From DASUBN01 sp036263155 (GTDB taxonomy: Bacteria > Pseudomonadota > Gammaproteobacteria > Natronospirales > REEB76), in contig DATAHN010000066.1 of NCBI GenBank assembly GCA_036263155.1, forward strand, positions 1 to 46,353: DNA of 46,353 bases, in the 5' to 3' direction. Each line of letters starts with the position of its first letter. Position 1 is the first letter of the stretch. Shown in pieces: positions 33,582 through 41,675 of the stretch. A program made the translations under genes and the position numbers. Under the pieces are notes generated by a model. The model was not told where the DNA came from and made no database searches. It saw only the letters and a list, made by a program, of their open reading frames with translations.

Positions 33582-33872
33582 TTGGATCGCAAAGCACGTG
33601 GTTTGATGTTCGCCGCCGCCGCTGCCGGCCTGTTCGCCCTCGCGCCGCTCGCGGCCCAGGCCGACGCGGGCTCCAGCAAGCTCGGCGCCTGTTTCGGCGT
33701 GAACGCCTGCAAGGGCAAGAGCAGCTGCAAGACCGCCCACAACGGCTGCAAGGGCATGAACGGCTGCAAGGGCCAGGGCTTCATCGAAGAGGTGAGCTCC
33801 GAGACCTGCGCCCAGCTGGACGGCAAGTTCCGCACCTACGAGGACGTCCAGAAGGAACAGGCTGCGCACTGA
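33582..33872 (+). CDS. Bufferin-like Cys-rich periplasmic peptide (BufA2 type, tentative)
   Basis: 96 residues. The signal peptide (MDRKARGLMFAAAAAGLFAL, cleavage near AQA) is followed by a body with six cysteines (37, 43, 49, 56, 62, 76) in the pattern ACFGVNACKGKSSCKTA, NGCKGMNGCKGQGFIEE. I know this pattern from BufA2-type bufferins, secreted peptides that bind metals. The TTG start is chosen because AGGAG lies 7 bases upstream and it gives a basic n-region; the ATG at 33606 would leave no positive charge. Bufferins usually come with BufB (DUF692) and BufC; neither is near. A stem-loop follows the gene. Confidence 0.72.
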   Translation: MDRKARGLMFAAAAAGLFALAPLAAQADAGSSKLGACFGVNACKGKSSCKTAHNGCKGMNGCKGQGFIEEVSSETCAQLDGKFRTYEDVQKEQAAH

Positions 33873-33883
33873 GCCTTAAGCTC

Positions 33884-33923
33884 GGCCCCGGCCCCCGGCT
33901 GATGCCGGGTGCCGGGGTCTCTT
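33884..33923 (+). terminator. Strong hairpin after the bufferin-like gene
   Basis: A 16-step stem (33884-33899 with 33904-33919, loop TGAT, one mismatch, one G-T wobble) is followed by TCTT. The stem is very GC-rich, the T run weak. It lies between the bufferin stop and the Lhr start and most likely ends the envelope cluster. Confidence 0.6.
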
Positions 33924-33938
33924 GACGGGTGGCGTATC

Positions 33939-36900
33939 ATGGACGGGATGTCCCTGGACCGTTTCCATCCCGCTACCGCTGCCTGGTTCCGCCAGACCTT
34001 CGCCGCGCCCACCGGGGCACAGGCCCAGGCGTGGGCCGCCATCGGCGCCGGCAAGCACACGCTCATCGCCGCGCCGACGGGCTCCGGCAAGACCCTCGCA
34101 GCGTTCCTGTCCGCCATAGACGGCCTGGTGCGCGAAGGGATCGAGCGCGGCCTCGGCAACGAGTGCCACGTCCTCTATATATCCCCGCTGAAGGCCCTCT
34201 CCAACGACGTGCAGAAGAACCTGCAGCCGCCCCTGGAGGGCATCCGCAACGAACTGTTTGCTCAAGGTTTACCCGATGTGGAAGTGCGCGCCTGGGTGCG
34301 CACCGGTGACACGCCCCAGGCGGAGCGCGAGCGCATGCGCCGCGAGCCGCCCCACATCGTGGTCACTACCCCCGAGTCCTTATATATCCTGCTCACCTCC
34401 GACTCAGGGAGGAAGCTGCTCTCCACCGTGAAGACGGTCATCGTGGACGAGATCCATGCCCTGGCCGGCAACAAGCGCGGCGCCCATCTCGCGCTCTCCC
34501 TGGAGCGGCTCGCGGCCCTCACGCCGAAGCCTCCGGTGCGCATCGGCTTGTCCGCGACCCAGAAGCCCATCGAGGAAGTGGCCCGCTTCCTCACCGGCGC
34601 GGGGCAGGACTGCAACATCATCGACACCGGCCACAGCCGCAAGCGCGAGCTCCACATGGAGATGCCGCGCTCGCCGCTCACGTCGGTGATGGCCCACGAG
34701 GTCTGGGCCGAGATCTACGACCGGCTGGCGGAGCTGGCCAAGACGCACCGTACCACGCTCGTCTTCTCCAACAACCGCCGCCAGGCGGAGCGGGTGGCGC
34801 GGCATCTGGCCGAGCGCATCGGCGAGGATCTCGTCACCTCTCACCACGGTTCCCTCGCGCGCGCCCACCGCCTGGACGCGGAGCAGCGCCTGAAGCGCGG
34901 CGAGTTGAAGGTCCTGGTGGCCACCGCCTCCCTGGAGCTCGGCATCGACATCGGCGACGTGGACCTGGTCTGCCAGCTCGGCTCGCCCCGCAGCATCAGC
35001 ACCTTCCTGCAGCGGGTCGGCCGCTCCGGCCACGGCGTGGGCGCCGTGCCGGAGGGGCGCATCTTCCCCCTGAGCCGCGACGACCTCGTGGACTGCACCG
35101 CGCTCCTGGATTCCGTGCACCGGGGCGAGCTGGACACGCTGAAAGTCCTGGACACGCCGCTGGACGTGCTGGCCCAGCAGATCGTGGCGGAAGTGGCCTG
35201 CCGGGAGTGGGACGAGGCGGCGCTCTATGAGGCTTTCCGCCGCGCCTGGCCCTTCCGGGACCTGAGCCAGAAAGATTACGACGAGCTGCTGCAGATGCTG
35301 GCGGACGGGTTCTCCACCCGCCGCGGGCGGCGCAGCGCGCACCTGCACCGGGACAAGGTGAACGGAAAGCTGCGCGGCCGGCGCGGCGCCAAGCTCATCG
35401 CCGTCACCAACGGCGGCGCGATCCCCGACCAGTTCGACTACGACGTGGTGCTGGTGCCCTCGGGCCTGCGCATCGGCACCCTCAACGAGGATTTCTCCTT
35501 CGAGAGCATCCCCGGCGACATCTTCCAGCTCGGCAACACCAGCTACAAGGTGGTGAAGGTCGAGACCGGCCGCATGCTCGTCGAGGACGCCCGCGGCCAG
35601 CCGCCCACCATCCCGTTCTGGGTGGGCGAGGCGCCGGCCCGCACCGGCGAGATGTCCCAAGCCGTCTCGCGCCTGCGCGCCGAGACGGACCGTCGCTTAA
35701 GCGCGAACGAAGACATCCTGCCCTGGCTCAAGGACATGACGGGCAATGACGTCGCCGCCCAGCAGCTCTGCGAGTACCTCACCGCTGCCCGCGCGGCGCT
35801 GGGTACGCTGCCCACGCAAGATCAGGTCGTATTCGAAAGGTTCTTCGACGAGGCCGGCGACCAGCACTTCGTGATCCACTCGCCCTTCGGCGCGCGGGTG
35901 AACCGCGCCTGGGGCCTTAGCCTACGCAAGCGCTTCTGCCGCAAGTTCAACTTCGAGCTGCAGGCCGCGGCCCTGGAGGACACCATCGTGCTGTCCCTCG
36001 GCGCCACCCACAGCTTCCCGCTGGAGGAGCCGGCCAAGTACCTGCATCCCTCTTCGGCCATGGACGTGCTCACCCAGGCCATCCTGCAGGCGCCCATGTT
36101 CGGCACCCGCTGGCGCTGGGTCGCCACCACCGCGCTCGCGGTGCGGCGCAACCGCAACGGCCACCGCAACCCGCCGGCCTTCCAGCGGGCGGACGCGGAG
36201 GACCTGGTCTCGGTGGTGTTCCCGGACCAGCTCGCCTGCCCCGAGAACCTGGCCGGCGCCCGCGAGGTGCCGGACCATCCGCTGGTGCAGCAGACCCTCA
36301 AGGACTGCATGCATGAGCTCATGGACGCGGACGGCTTCATGCGCATCCTCGAGCGGCTGCAGTCCGGCGAGCTGAAGGTGGTGGCGCGGGACCTCGCGGC
36401 GCCTTCGCCCCTCGCCCAGGAGATCCTCTCCGCGCGGCCCTACGCGTTCCTGGACGACGCGCCCATGGAAGAGCGCAAGACCCTCGCGGTTCAGTCCCGC
36501 GGCATGATGAGCCTGGAAGAGGCGGGCTCCCTCGCGGAACTGGACCCGGACGCCATCCGCCGCGTGCGCGACGAAGTGTGGCCCACGGCCCGCGATGCCG
36601 ACGAACTGCACGATGCGCTCGTGGTCCTCGGCTTCCTTACTGAAGAGGAAGGCAAGAGAGGCAACCCCGGCGATGCCCTCGACTTCGGCTGGACCAACCT
36701 CTTCGATACCCTGCGCCAGGCCAACCGCGCCGGGCGTGCACGCCTGCAGACCGGTCCCATCCTGTGGGTGGCGGCGGAGCGCCTGCACGAGTTCCTCTCG
36801 GTGTTCCCGGACGCGGACCTCGAGCCTGCGCTGGCCCCGCTCACGGAAGACCCGCTGCCCGCGCGGGAAGACGCCCTGCGCGAGCTGGTGAGGAGCCGCC

Positions 36901-38273
36901 TGGAAGGTTCCGGTCCCGTGACGGCAGCAGCCCTGGCCGCGCTCATGGGCCTCGCCGTCTCCGAGATCGACTCGGCGCTCCTCGCCCTGGAGGCGGAGGG
37001 CGGCGTCATGCGCGGCAAGTACACGGCGGGAGCCACCGAGACCGAGTGGTGCGAGCGGCGCCTGCTGGCCCGCATCCACCGCTACACGCTGAAGCGCCTG
37101 CGCAGCGAGATCGAGCCGGTCACGCCGGCCGATTACCTCAGGTTCCTCTTCGACTGGCACGGCGTCGGCGCCGAGCGCACCGAGGGCCAGGCGGCCCTGG
37201 CCGCGGCTCTCGAGCAGCTCTCGGGCTTCTCCGCGCCGGCTTCCGCCTGGGAGCAGGACATCCTGCCGGCCCGGGTGCTGGACTACGCGCCCTACATGCT
37301 GGACCAGCTCTGCGCCGGCGGCAGCGTCGCCTGGATGCGCCTCGTCCCGCCCCGCGCCACGGACGAGGAGCGGCGCGCCGGCCCCGTGCGCGGCACGCCC
37401 ATCGCCTTCGTGGAGCGCGATGCGCTCCAGCACTGGCGCACCCTGGCCGAGATGCCGGACGTGGGTGCCATCAACCTGAGCCACGGCGCCCGCGCGGTGC
37501 ACGACGCGCTGCGCAGCCACGGCGCGCTGTTCTTTTCCGATATAACCCGTCTTACGGGCTTGCTGCGCACCCAGGTGGAGCAGGCACTCGCCGAGCTCAC
37601 CGCCTGGGGCCTCGCGGCCGCCGACACCTTCGCCGGCCTGCGCGCGCTCATCACGCCCGCGAGCAAGCGGCCCACGCTCTCCCATTCCACCCGCTACCGC
37701 ATGCGCCGCGGCCAGGCGCCGGGAGTGGACGAGGCGGGCCGCTGGGCCCTGGTGCCGCGCCAGGCGGTGGCCGGTGAGGGCTCGGGCGCCGACGCCGAGG
37801 CGCTCACCCACCTGGCGGACGTGCTCTTGCGCCGCTACGGCGTCGTGTTCCGGAAAGTACTGGAGCGGGAGAGCGCGCTGCCGCCCTGGCGGGACCTGCT
37901 CTACATATATAGGAGGCTCGAAGCCCGCGGCGAAGTGCGAGGCGGCCGCTTCGTGGACGGCTTCGCCGGCGAGCAGTTCGCGCTGCCGGACGCGGTGGGC
38001 GCCCTGCGCGAGACCCGCCGCCGCGAGAAGATCGGCGAGTTGGTCTCGGTATCCGCGGCGGACGCGCTCAACCTCGTGGGCATCGTGACGCCGGGCCAGC
38101 GTGTGCCGGTGGTGGGGGAGAACCGCGTGCTGTACCGGGACGGCGTGCCCGTGGCGGTGCAGGTGGCGGAGGAAGTGAAGTTCCTCGAACACACCGCGCC
38201 GGAAGCCGAGTGGGAATTGCGCAACCATCTCACACGCAGGCGCCAGCCCTGGGGATCCCGCGGAGTCCAGTGA
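33939..38273 (+). CDS. lhr: Lhr-family ATP-dependent DNA helicase, full length
   Basis: About 1444 residues, the size of the long Lhr form with its C-terminal domain. Motif I APTGSGKT (about 45-52), DEAH-type motif II VDEIHAL, motif III SATQ, and the helicase C block ATASLELGIDIGDVDLV followed by QRVGRSGH, which is the Lhr signature. The C-terminal half holds the Lhr-CTD (winged helices and a barrel). Lhr is a 3'-5' helicase for DNA or RNA-DNA hybrids and is linked to repair. The ATG at 33939 has a G-rich stretch upstream; 33948 is an alternative. Its stop overlaps the PPK2 start (GTGA). Confidence 0.95.
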   Translation: MDGMSLDRFHPATAAWFRQTFAAPTGAQAQAWAAIGAGKHTLIAAPTGSGKTLAAFLSAIDGLVREGIERGLGNECHVLYISPLKALSNDVQKNLQPPLEGIRNELFAQGLPDVEVRAWVRTGDTPQAERERMRREPPHIVVTTPESLYILLTSDSGRKLLSTVKTVIVDEIHALAGNKRGAHLALSLERLAALTPKPPVRIGLSATQKPIEEVARFLTGAGQDCNIIDTGHSRKRELHMEMPRSPLTSVMAHEVWAEIYDRLAELAKTHRTTLVFSNNRRQAERVARHLAERIGEDLVTSHHGSLARAHRLDAEQRLKRGELKVLVATASLELGIDIGDVDLVCQLGSPRSISTFLQRVGRSGHGVGAVPEGRIFPLSRDDLVDCTALLDSVHRGELDTLKVLDTPLDVLAQQIVAEVACREWDEAALYEAFRRAWPFRDLSQKDYDELLQMLADGFSTRRGRRSAHLHRDKVNGKLRGRRGAKLIAVTNGGAIPDQFDYDVVLVPSGLRIGTLNEDFSFESIPGDIFQLGNTSYKVVKVETGRMLVEDARGQPPTIPFWVGEAPARTGEMSQAVSRLRAETDRRLSANEDILPWLKDMTGNDVAAQQLCEYLTAARAALGTLPTQDQVVFERFFDEAGDQHFVIHSPFGARVNRAWGLSLRKRFCRKFNFELQAAALEDTIVLSLGATHSFPLEEPAKYLHPSSAMDVLTQAILQAPMFGTRWRWVATTALAVRRNRNGHRNPPAFQRADAEDLVSVVFPDQLACPENLAGAREVPDHPLVQQTLKDCMHELMDADGFMRILERLQSGELKVVARDLAAPSPLAQEILSARPYAFLDDAPMEERKTLAVQSRGMMSLEEAGSLAELDPDAIRRVRDEVWPTARDADELHDALVVLGFLTEEEGKRGNPGDALDFGWTNLFDTLRQANRAGRARLQTGPILWVAAERLHEFLSVFPDADLEPALAPLTEDPLPAREDALRELVRSRLEGSGPVTAAALAALMGLAVSEIDSALLALEAEGGVMRGKYTAGATETEWCERRLLARIHRYTLKRLRSEIEPVTPADYLRFLFDWHGVGAERTEGQAALAAALEQLSGFSAPASAWEQDILPARVLDYAPYMLDQLCAGGSVAWMRLVPPRATDEERRAGPVRGTPIAFVERDALQHWRTLAEMPDVGAINLSHGARAVHDALRSHGALFFSDITRLTGLLRTQVEQALAELTAWGLAAADTFAGLRALITPASKRPTLSHSTRYRMRRGQAPGVDEAGRWALVPRQAVAGEGSGADAEALTHLADVLLRRYGVVFRKVLERESALPPWRDLLYIYRRLEARGEVRGGRFVDGFAGEQFALPDAVGALRETRRREKIGELVSVSAADALNLVGIVTPGQRVPVVGENRVLYRDGVPVAVQVAEEVKFLEHTAPEAEWELRNHLTRRRQPWGSRGVQ

Positions 38274-39151
38274 GCGTGGCCATCGAGACCCAGGGCCTGA
38301 AGGTCCGTCCCGGCGAGAAGCTGCAGCTCGGCAGGCGACCCACCCGCATCGCGCCGGTCTACCGCTCCGACGAGCATTACAAGGAACTTCTGCACGACCA
38401 TGTGCGCCGCCTGAGCGAGCTGCAGCAGAAGCTCTACGCTTCGGACCGCTACGCGGTGCTGTTCATCTTCCAGGCCATGGACGCCGCCGGCAAGGATGGC
38501 GTCATCAAGCACGTCATGTCCGGCGTGAACCCCCAGGGCTGCCAGGTGTTCAGCTTCAAGCACCCCGGCCCCGCCGAGCTTAAGCACGATTTCCTGTGGC
38601 GCGCCTCCCGCGACCTCCCCGAGCGGGGGCGCATCGGCATCTTCAACCGCTCCTATTACGAGGAGGTGCTGGTGGCGCGGGTGCACCCCGAGATCCTCGC
38701 CAGCGAGGGCGTGCCCGGCCAGCGGACCGGCGGCAAGGTCTGGGAGGAGCGCTACCAGTCCATCAAGGGCCTGGAGCGGCACCTCTGCGCCAACGGCACC
38801 CGCATCGTGAAGTTCTACCTGCACCTTTCCAAGGAGGAGCAGCGCCGGCGCTTCCTGGCGCGCATCGACGATCCCGCCAAGAACTGGAAGTTCAACGCGG
38901 GCGACCTCAAGGAGCGCGAGCGCTGGAACGACTACATGCGCGCCTACGCGGCATGCCTCGGTGCCACCAGCACGCGTGAATCACCCTGGTACGTGATCCC
39001 CGCGGACGATAAGCAGAACGCGCGCCTGCTGGTCTCCCAGGTCATCCTCGACACCCTCGCGGGCCTTCGGATGAGCTACCCCAAGGCCAGCGCTGAGCAC
39101 CGCCGGGAACTCGAACTCATACGCCGCAAGCTCGCGAGAGGTGGATCGTGA
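38270..39151 (+). CDS. ppk2: Polyphosphate kinase 2 family protein
   Basis: 293 residues from GTG; GTGA overlaps the Lhr stop. Walker A-like segment FQAMDAAGKDGVIKHVMSGVNPQG at about 67-90, then the lid and Walker B regions (GIFNRSYYEEVLVARVHP). These belong to PPK2, which transfers phosphate between polyphosphate and nucleotides; length and single-domain form fit class I or III. The N-terminal SD GGAG lies about 4 bases upstream. Its stop overlaps the ArsN2-like gene by GTGA, giving a three-gene coupled chain with Lhr. Confidence 0.93.
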   Translation: MSVAIETQGLKVRPGEKLQLGRRPTRIAPVYRSDEHYKELLHDHVRRLSELQQKLYASDRYAVLFIFQAMDAAGKDGVIKHVMSGVNPQGCQVFSFKHPGPAELKHDFLWRASRDLPERGRIGIFNRSYYEEVLVARVHPEILASEGVPGQRTGGKVWEERYQSIKGLERHLCANGTRIVKFYLHLSKEEQRRRFLARIDDPAKNWKFNAGDLKERERWNDYMRAYAACLGATSTRESPWYVIPADDKQNARLLVSQVILDTLAGLRMSYPKASAEHRRELELIRRKLARGGS

Positions 39152-39594
39152 CCGGGATCGTCATCGCACCTTTCACCACCCATGACGAAGCGGCTATGGC
39201 CCTGCTGCTGGAAGCGGCGGAGCTCTCCACCGAGGACATCACCCCGGAGATGCTGGAGCACTTCAAGGTGGCGCATCTGGGTCCCGCGCTCGTCGGTTGC
39301 GCGGGCCTGGACGTGCAGGGCGAGACGGCCCTGTTGCGGTCCGTGGCGGTGGACGAGACGCATCGCGGCCTGGGGCTGGGCAAGCGCCTGGTGCAGGCCA
39401 TGGAGGACCATGCACGGGAGCAGGGAGTGCGGGAGCTCTATCTGCTCACCACCACCGCGGAAGAGTTCTTCGCCGGCCTGGACTATCGCAAGCTCCCGCG
39501 GAGCGAGGCGCCCGCCGGCATCGCCGCCACCGAGCAGTTCGCCGGCCTCTGCCCCAGTTCCTCCAGCTTCATGGCCAAGACCCTCATCCCCTAG
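39148..39594 (+). CDS. arsN2: ArsN2-like GNAT acetyltransferase
   Basis: 148 residues from GTG, overlapping the PPK2 stop by 4 bases. GNAT fold: LRSVAVDETHRGLGLGKRLVQAMEDHAREQGV carries the acetyl-CoA loop (R-G-L-G-L-G), and LLTTTAEEFFAGLDYRKLPRSEAP plus AATEQFAGLCPSSSSFM match the ArsN2 group tied to arsenic resistance. Substrate is not proven for the group; ArsN1 acetylates arsinothricin or phosphinothricin. The arsenic operon starts 60 bases downstream on the same strand, but with its own regulated promoter. Confidence 0.8.
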   Translation: MTGIVIAPFTTHDEAAMALLLEAAELSTEDITPEMLEHFKVAHLGPALVGCAGLDVQGETALLRSVAVDETHRGLGLGKRLVQAMEDHAREQGVRELYLLTTTAEEFFAGLDYRKLPRSEAPAGIAATEQFAGLCPSSSSFMAKTLIP

Positions 39595-39619
39595 CGGCGA
39601 GCGGCTTCCAGCCCCGCGC

Positions 39620-39656
39620 TTGACTTCCGGTTATATTTCCATACTATTGGAAATAT
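39620..39656 (+). promoter_or_regulatory. arsR promoter with an embedded operator palindrome
   Basis: TTGACT (39620-39625), a 16-base spacer and TACTAT (39642-39647). ATATTTCCA/TGGAAATAT (39633-39641/39648-39656) is a perfect 9-bp inverted repeat whose 6-base spacer is exactly the -10 box. The ATG at 39655 overlaps the right arm, so a leaderless transcript is expected and a bound repressor would cover the -10. Confidence 0.75.
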
Positions 39657-40035
39657 GGAATCAAATACCGCCATCCGCGCCCTCGGGGCCCTGGCCCACG
39701 AGAGCCGTCTCGCGATCTACCGCCTGCTGGTGCAGGCGGGGCCGGAAGGCCTGCCGGTGGGGACCATCGGCGAGCGGCTGGACCTCGCGCCCGCCACGCT
39801 GTCCTTCCACCTCGCGGGCCTGCGCCATGCCGGCCTCGTGCTGGAGCGGCGCGAGGGCCGCACGCTGCATCAGACCGCCGATTTCGCCGCCATGAACGGC
39901 CTCATCGGCTACCTCTCGGAGAACTGCTGCCAGGGCGCCGGCTGCGGCGTGGCCGGCGGCTGCGCTCCCGTACCCGCCAAGACCCGCAAGGAGAAGAGAC
40001 ATGAAACGCCTGCACGTGCACGTCGCCGTCGCTGA
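39655..40035 (+). CDS. arsR: ArsR-type arsenic-responsive repressor
   Basis: 126 residues. Winged helix LAHESRLAIYRLLVQAG, VGTIGERLDLAPATLSFHLAGLRHAGLVLERREGRTLHQT. The classical ELCVCDL site of helix 3 is missing; instead a C-terminal cluster NCCQGAGC (Cys91, 92, 97) plus Cys103 matches the three-cysteine As(III) site of the Acidithiobacillus-type ArsR. Represses its operon until arsenite binds. No Shine-Dalgarno; leaderless start. Its last 35 bases overlap the next gene. Confidence 0.92.
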   Translation: MESNTAIRALGALAHESRLAIYRLLVQAGPEGLPVGTIGERLDLAPATLSFHLAGLRHAGLVLERREGRTLHQTADFAAMNGLIGYLSENCCQGAGCGVAGGCAPVPAKTRKEKRHETPARARRRR

Positions 40036-40498
40036 CCTCGCCCAGTCCATCCGCTTTTACTCCACGCTCTTCGGCGCCGGCCCGACGGTGGAGAAGGGTG
40101 ACTACGCCAAGTGGATGCTGGATGACCCGCGCGTGAACTTCGCCATCTCCCGGCGCGATCAGGTCCCGGGCCTGAGCCACCTCGGCATCCAGGCCGAGGA
40201 CAAGGCGGAGCTGGAGACCATCGGCGAGCGGCTGATGGCCGCCGAAGCGGTGGCCTACGCCGAGCACGACACCGCTTGTTGCTATGCCCGCTCCGACAAG
40301 TACTGGGCCGCGGATCCCCAAGGCATCCGATGGGAAAGTTTCTTCACCTTCGGCGAGGTCACCGTCTACGGCGGCCACGAGAAGGAGGCGGACGCCGCCT
40401 GCTGCACACCGGAGCAGGCCGCCCGCGCGGCCGAGACCGCCGCCACCGCGGGTTGCTGCAAGCCTTCCGAGGCCGGCAAGCCCGGCTGCTGCGCCTGA
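40001..40498 (+). CDS. arsI: ArsI/CadI-family vicinal-oxygen-chelate dioxygenase-like protein
   Basis: 165 residues, AAGGAG about 8 bases before ATG. Glyoxalase-type fold with candidate metal ligands His5 (or His7), His60 and Glu112 (RWESFF) and the vicinal Cys93-Cys94 in TACCYARSDKYW, which binds trivalent organoarsenicals in ArsI. ArsI cleaves the C-As bond of methylarsenite; CadI is a cadmium-induced relative, and sequence alone does not separate them safely. The C-terminal tail has three extra Cys pairs (134-135, 152-153, 163-164) that may bind further metal. It begins inside the end of arsR in another frame. Confidence 0.87.
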   Translation: MKRLHVHVAVADLAQSIRFYSTLFGAGPTVEKGDYAKWMLDDPRVNFAISRRDQVPGLSHLGIQAEDKAELETIGERLMAAEAVAYAEHDTACCYARSDKYWAADPQGIRWESFFTFGEVTVYGGHEKEADAACCTPEQAARAAETAATAGCCKPSEAGKPGCCA

Positions 40499-40505
40499 GG
40501 TCCCC

Positions 40506-41003
40506 GTGTCCAAGACCTACAACGTGCTGTTCCTCTGCACGGGCAACTCCGCGCGCTCCATCCTGGGCGAGGCGCTCATGAACCACCCGGCGCTGAACCA
40601 CGGCCGCTTCAAGGGCTACAGCGCCGGCAGCCAGCCCAAGGGGCAGGTGAACCCCTGGACCCTGGAGACCCTCAAGCACAACCATTTCCCCACCGAGGGC
40701 CTGCGCAGCAAGAGCTGGGACGAGTTCGCGAAAGCGGGCGCGCCGCAGATGGACTTCGTGTTCACCGTCTGCGACCAGGCGGCGGCGGAGCCCTGTCCCT
40801 ACTGGCCGGGCCAGCCCATGACCGCCCACTGGGGCCTGCCGGACCCGGCGGCGGTGCAGGGCAGCGACGAGGAGAAGCGCAAGGCGTTCCGGGACACGCT
40901 CATGGCCTTGCGCCGCCGCATCGAGGTCTTCTCCAGCCTGCCGCTGGAGAAGCTCGATCAGATCGCCATCCAGAAGCACATCAAAGAAATCGGCAAACAG
41001 TGA
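40506..41003 (+). CDS. arsC: Arsenate reductase, low-molecular-weight phosphatase (thioredoxin) type
   Basis: 165 residues from GTG. P-loop LCTGNSARSI with nucleophile Cys11 and Arg17; second and third redox cysteines Cys89 (FTVCDQ) and Cys97 (EPCPYWPG); the DP motif at LPDPAAV supplies the general acid. These give the Cys relay of Staphylococcus-type ArsC, which reduces arsenate to arsenite using thioredoxin. The gap after arsI is 7 bases. Its stop overlaps the aquaporin start by GTGA. Confidence 0.93.
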   Translation: MSKTYNVLFLCTGNSARSILGEALMNHPALNHGRFKGYSAGSQPKGQVNPWTLETLKHNHFPTEGLRSKSWDEFAKAGAPQMDFVFTVCDQAAAEPCPYWPGQPMTAHWGLPDPAAVQGSDEEKRKAFRDTLMALRRRIEVFSSLPLEKLDQIAIQKHIKEIGKQ

Positions 41004-41662
41004 AAGCGTCCCATGCTATCGGCGCCGAATTTCTCGGCACGGCGTTCTTGCTGGCGATCGTCGTCGGTTCCGGCATCATGGGCGAGCGCCTCGCGGGCGG
41101 CAACGCCGCCGTCGCGCTGCTGGCGAACTCCCTCGCCACCGGCGTCGGCCTCGCGGCGCTGATCCTGGTGTTCGCGTCGGTCTCGGGTGCCCATTTCAAC
41201 CCCCTGGTGAGCCTCATGATGGCCGCGCGCGGCGACCTCGCTTGGAGCCGCATGCCGGGCTACCTGCTGGCGCAATTCACCGGTGCCGTGGCGGGCGTCA
41301 TCGCCACCCACGGCATGTTCGCGCTGCCGCTGCTCGAAACCGCGAGCAAGCCGCGCCCCGGTCTCGCGCTCATGTGGTCCGAGTGCATCGCCACCCTGGG
41401 CCTGTTGCTGGTCATACACCGGGTCTCACGCCAGGGAGCCGCGGCGGTGGCCGCCGCCGTGGGCTGCTGGATCACCGCGGCCTACTGGTTCACGGCGTCC
41501 ACCTCTTTCGCCAACCCCGCCGTGACCCTGGCGCGCAGCCTCACGGACACGTTCACCGGCATCAGGCCTGCGGATGTGTCCGGGTTCATCGCCGGGCAAT
41601 CGGCGGCGGCGCTGGTCATGTGGGCAGCCCTGTCCGCGGGCCGGCGGCAAACGGCGGGCTAG
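41000..41662 (+). CDS. Aquaporin-type channel of the arsenic operon (AqpS-like)
   Basis: 220 residues, six membrane helices. The two half-helix motifs are SGAHFNPLVS (NPL, 67-69) and SFANPAVTLARS (NPA, 172-174), so the first is NPL rather than NPA. In Sinorhizobium meliloti the aquaglyceroporin AqpS replaces the arsenite pump, letting arsenite formed by ArsC flow out down its gradient; the same logic fits here as no ArsB or Acr3 is in the operon. Coupled to arsC by a GTGA overlap. A paralogue lies at 44687-45352. Confidence 0.88.
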   Translation: MKASHAIGAEFLGTAFLLAIVVGSGIMGERLAGGNAAVALLANSLATGVGLAALILVFASVSGAHFNPLVSLMMAARGDLAWSRMPGYLLAQFTGAVAGVIATHGMFALPLLETASKPRPGLALMWSECIATLGLLLVIHRVSRQGAAAVAAAVGCWITAAYWFTASTSFANPAVTLARSLTDTFTGIRPADVSGFIAGQSAAALVMWAALSAGRRQTAG

Positions 41663-41675
41663 ATGCCCGTGCCTC

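Noticed and set aside
33577..33606. Nine-codon leader peptide (MTWIAKHVV) before the bufferin-like gene with a TGATG junction
   Set aside because: The ATG is only two bases after AGGAG, too close. The TTG at 33582 has proper spacing and gives a normal signal peptide, so the short frame is probably accidental.
35922..38228. Long open frame opposite to Lhr (and similar ones at 30582-32711 and 28552-30264)
   Set aside because: The products are dominated by Arg, His, Gly, Ala and Gln with no domain, the usual result of reading GC-rich genes on the wrong strand or frame.
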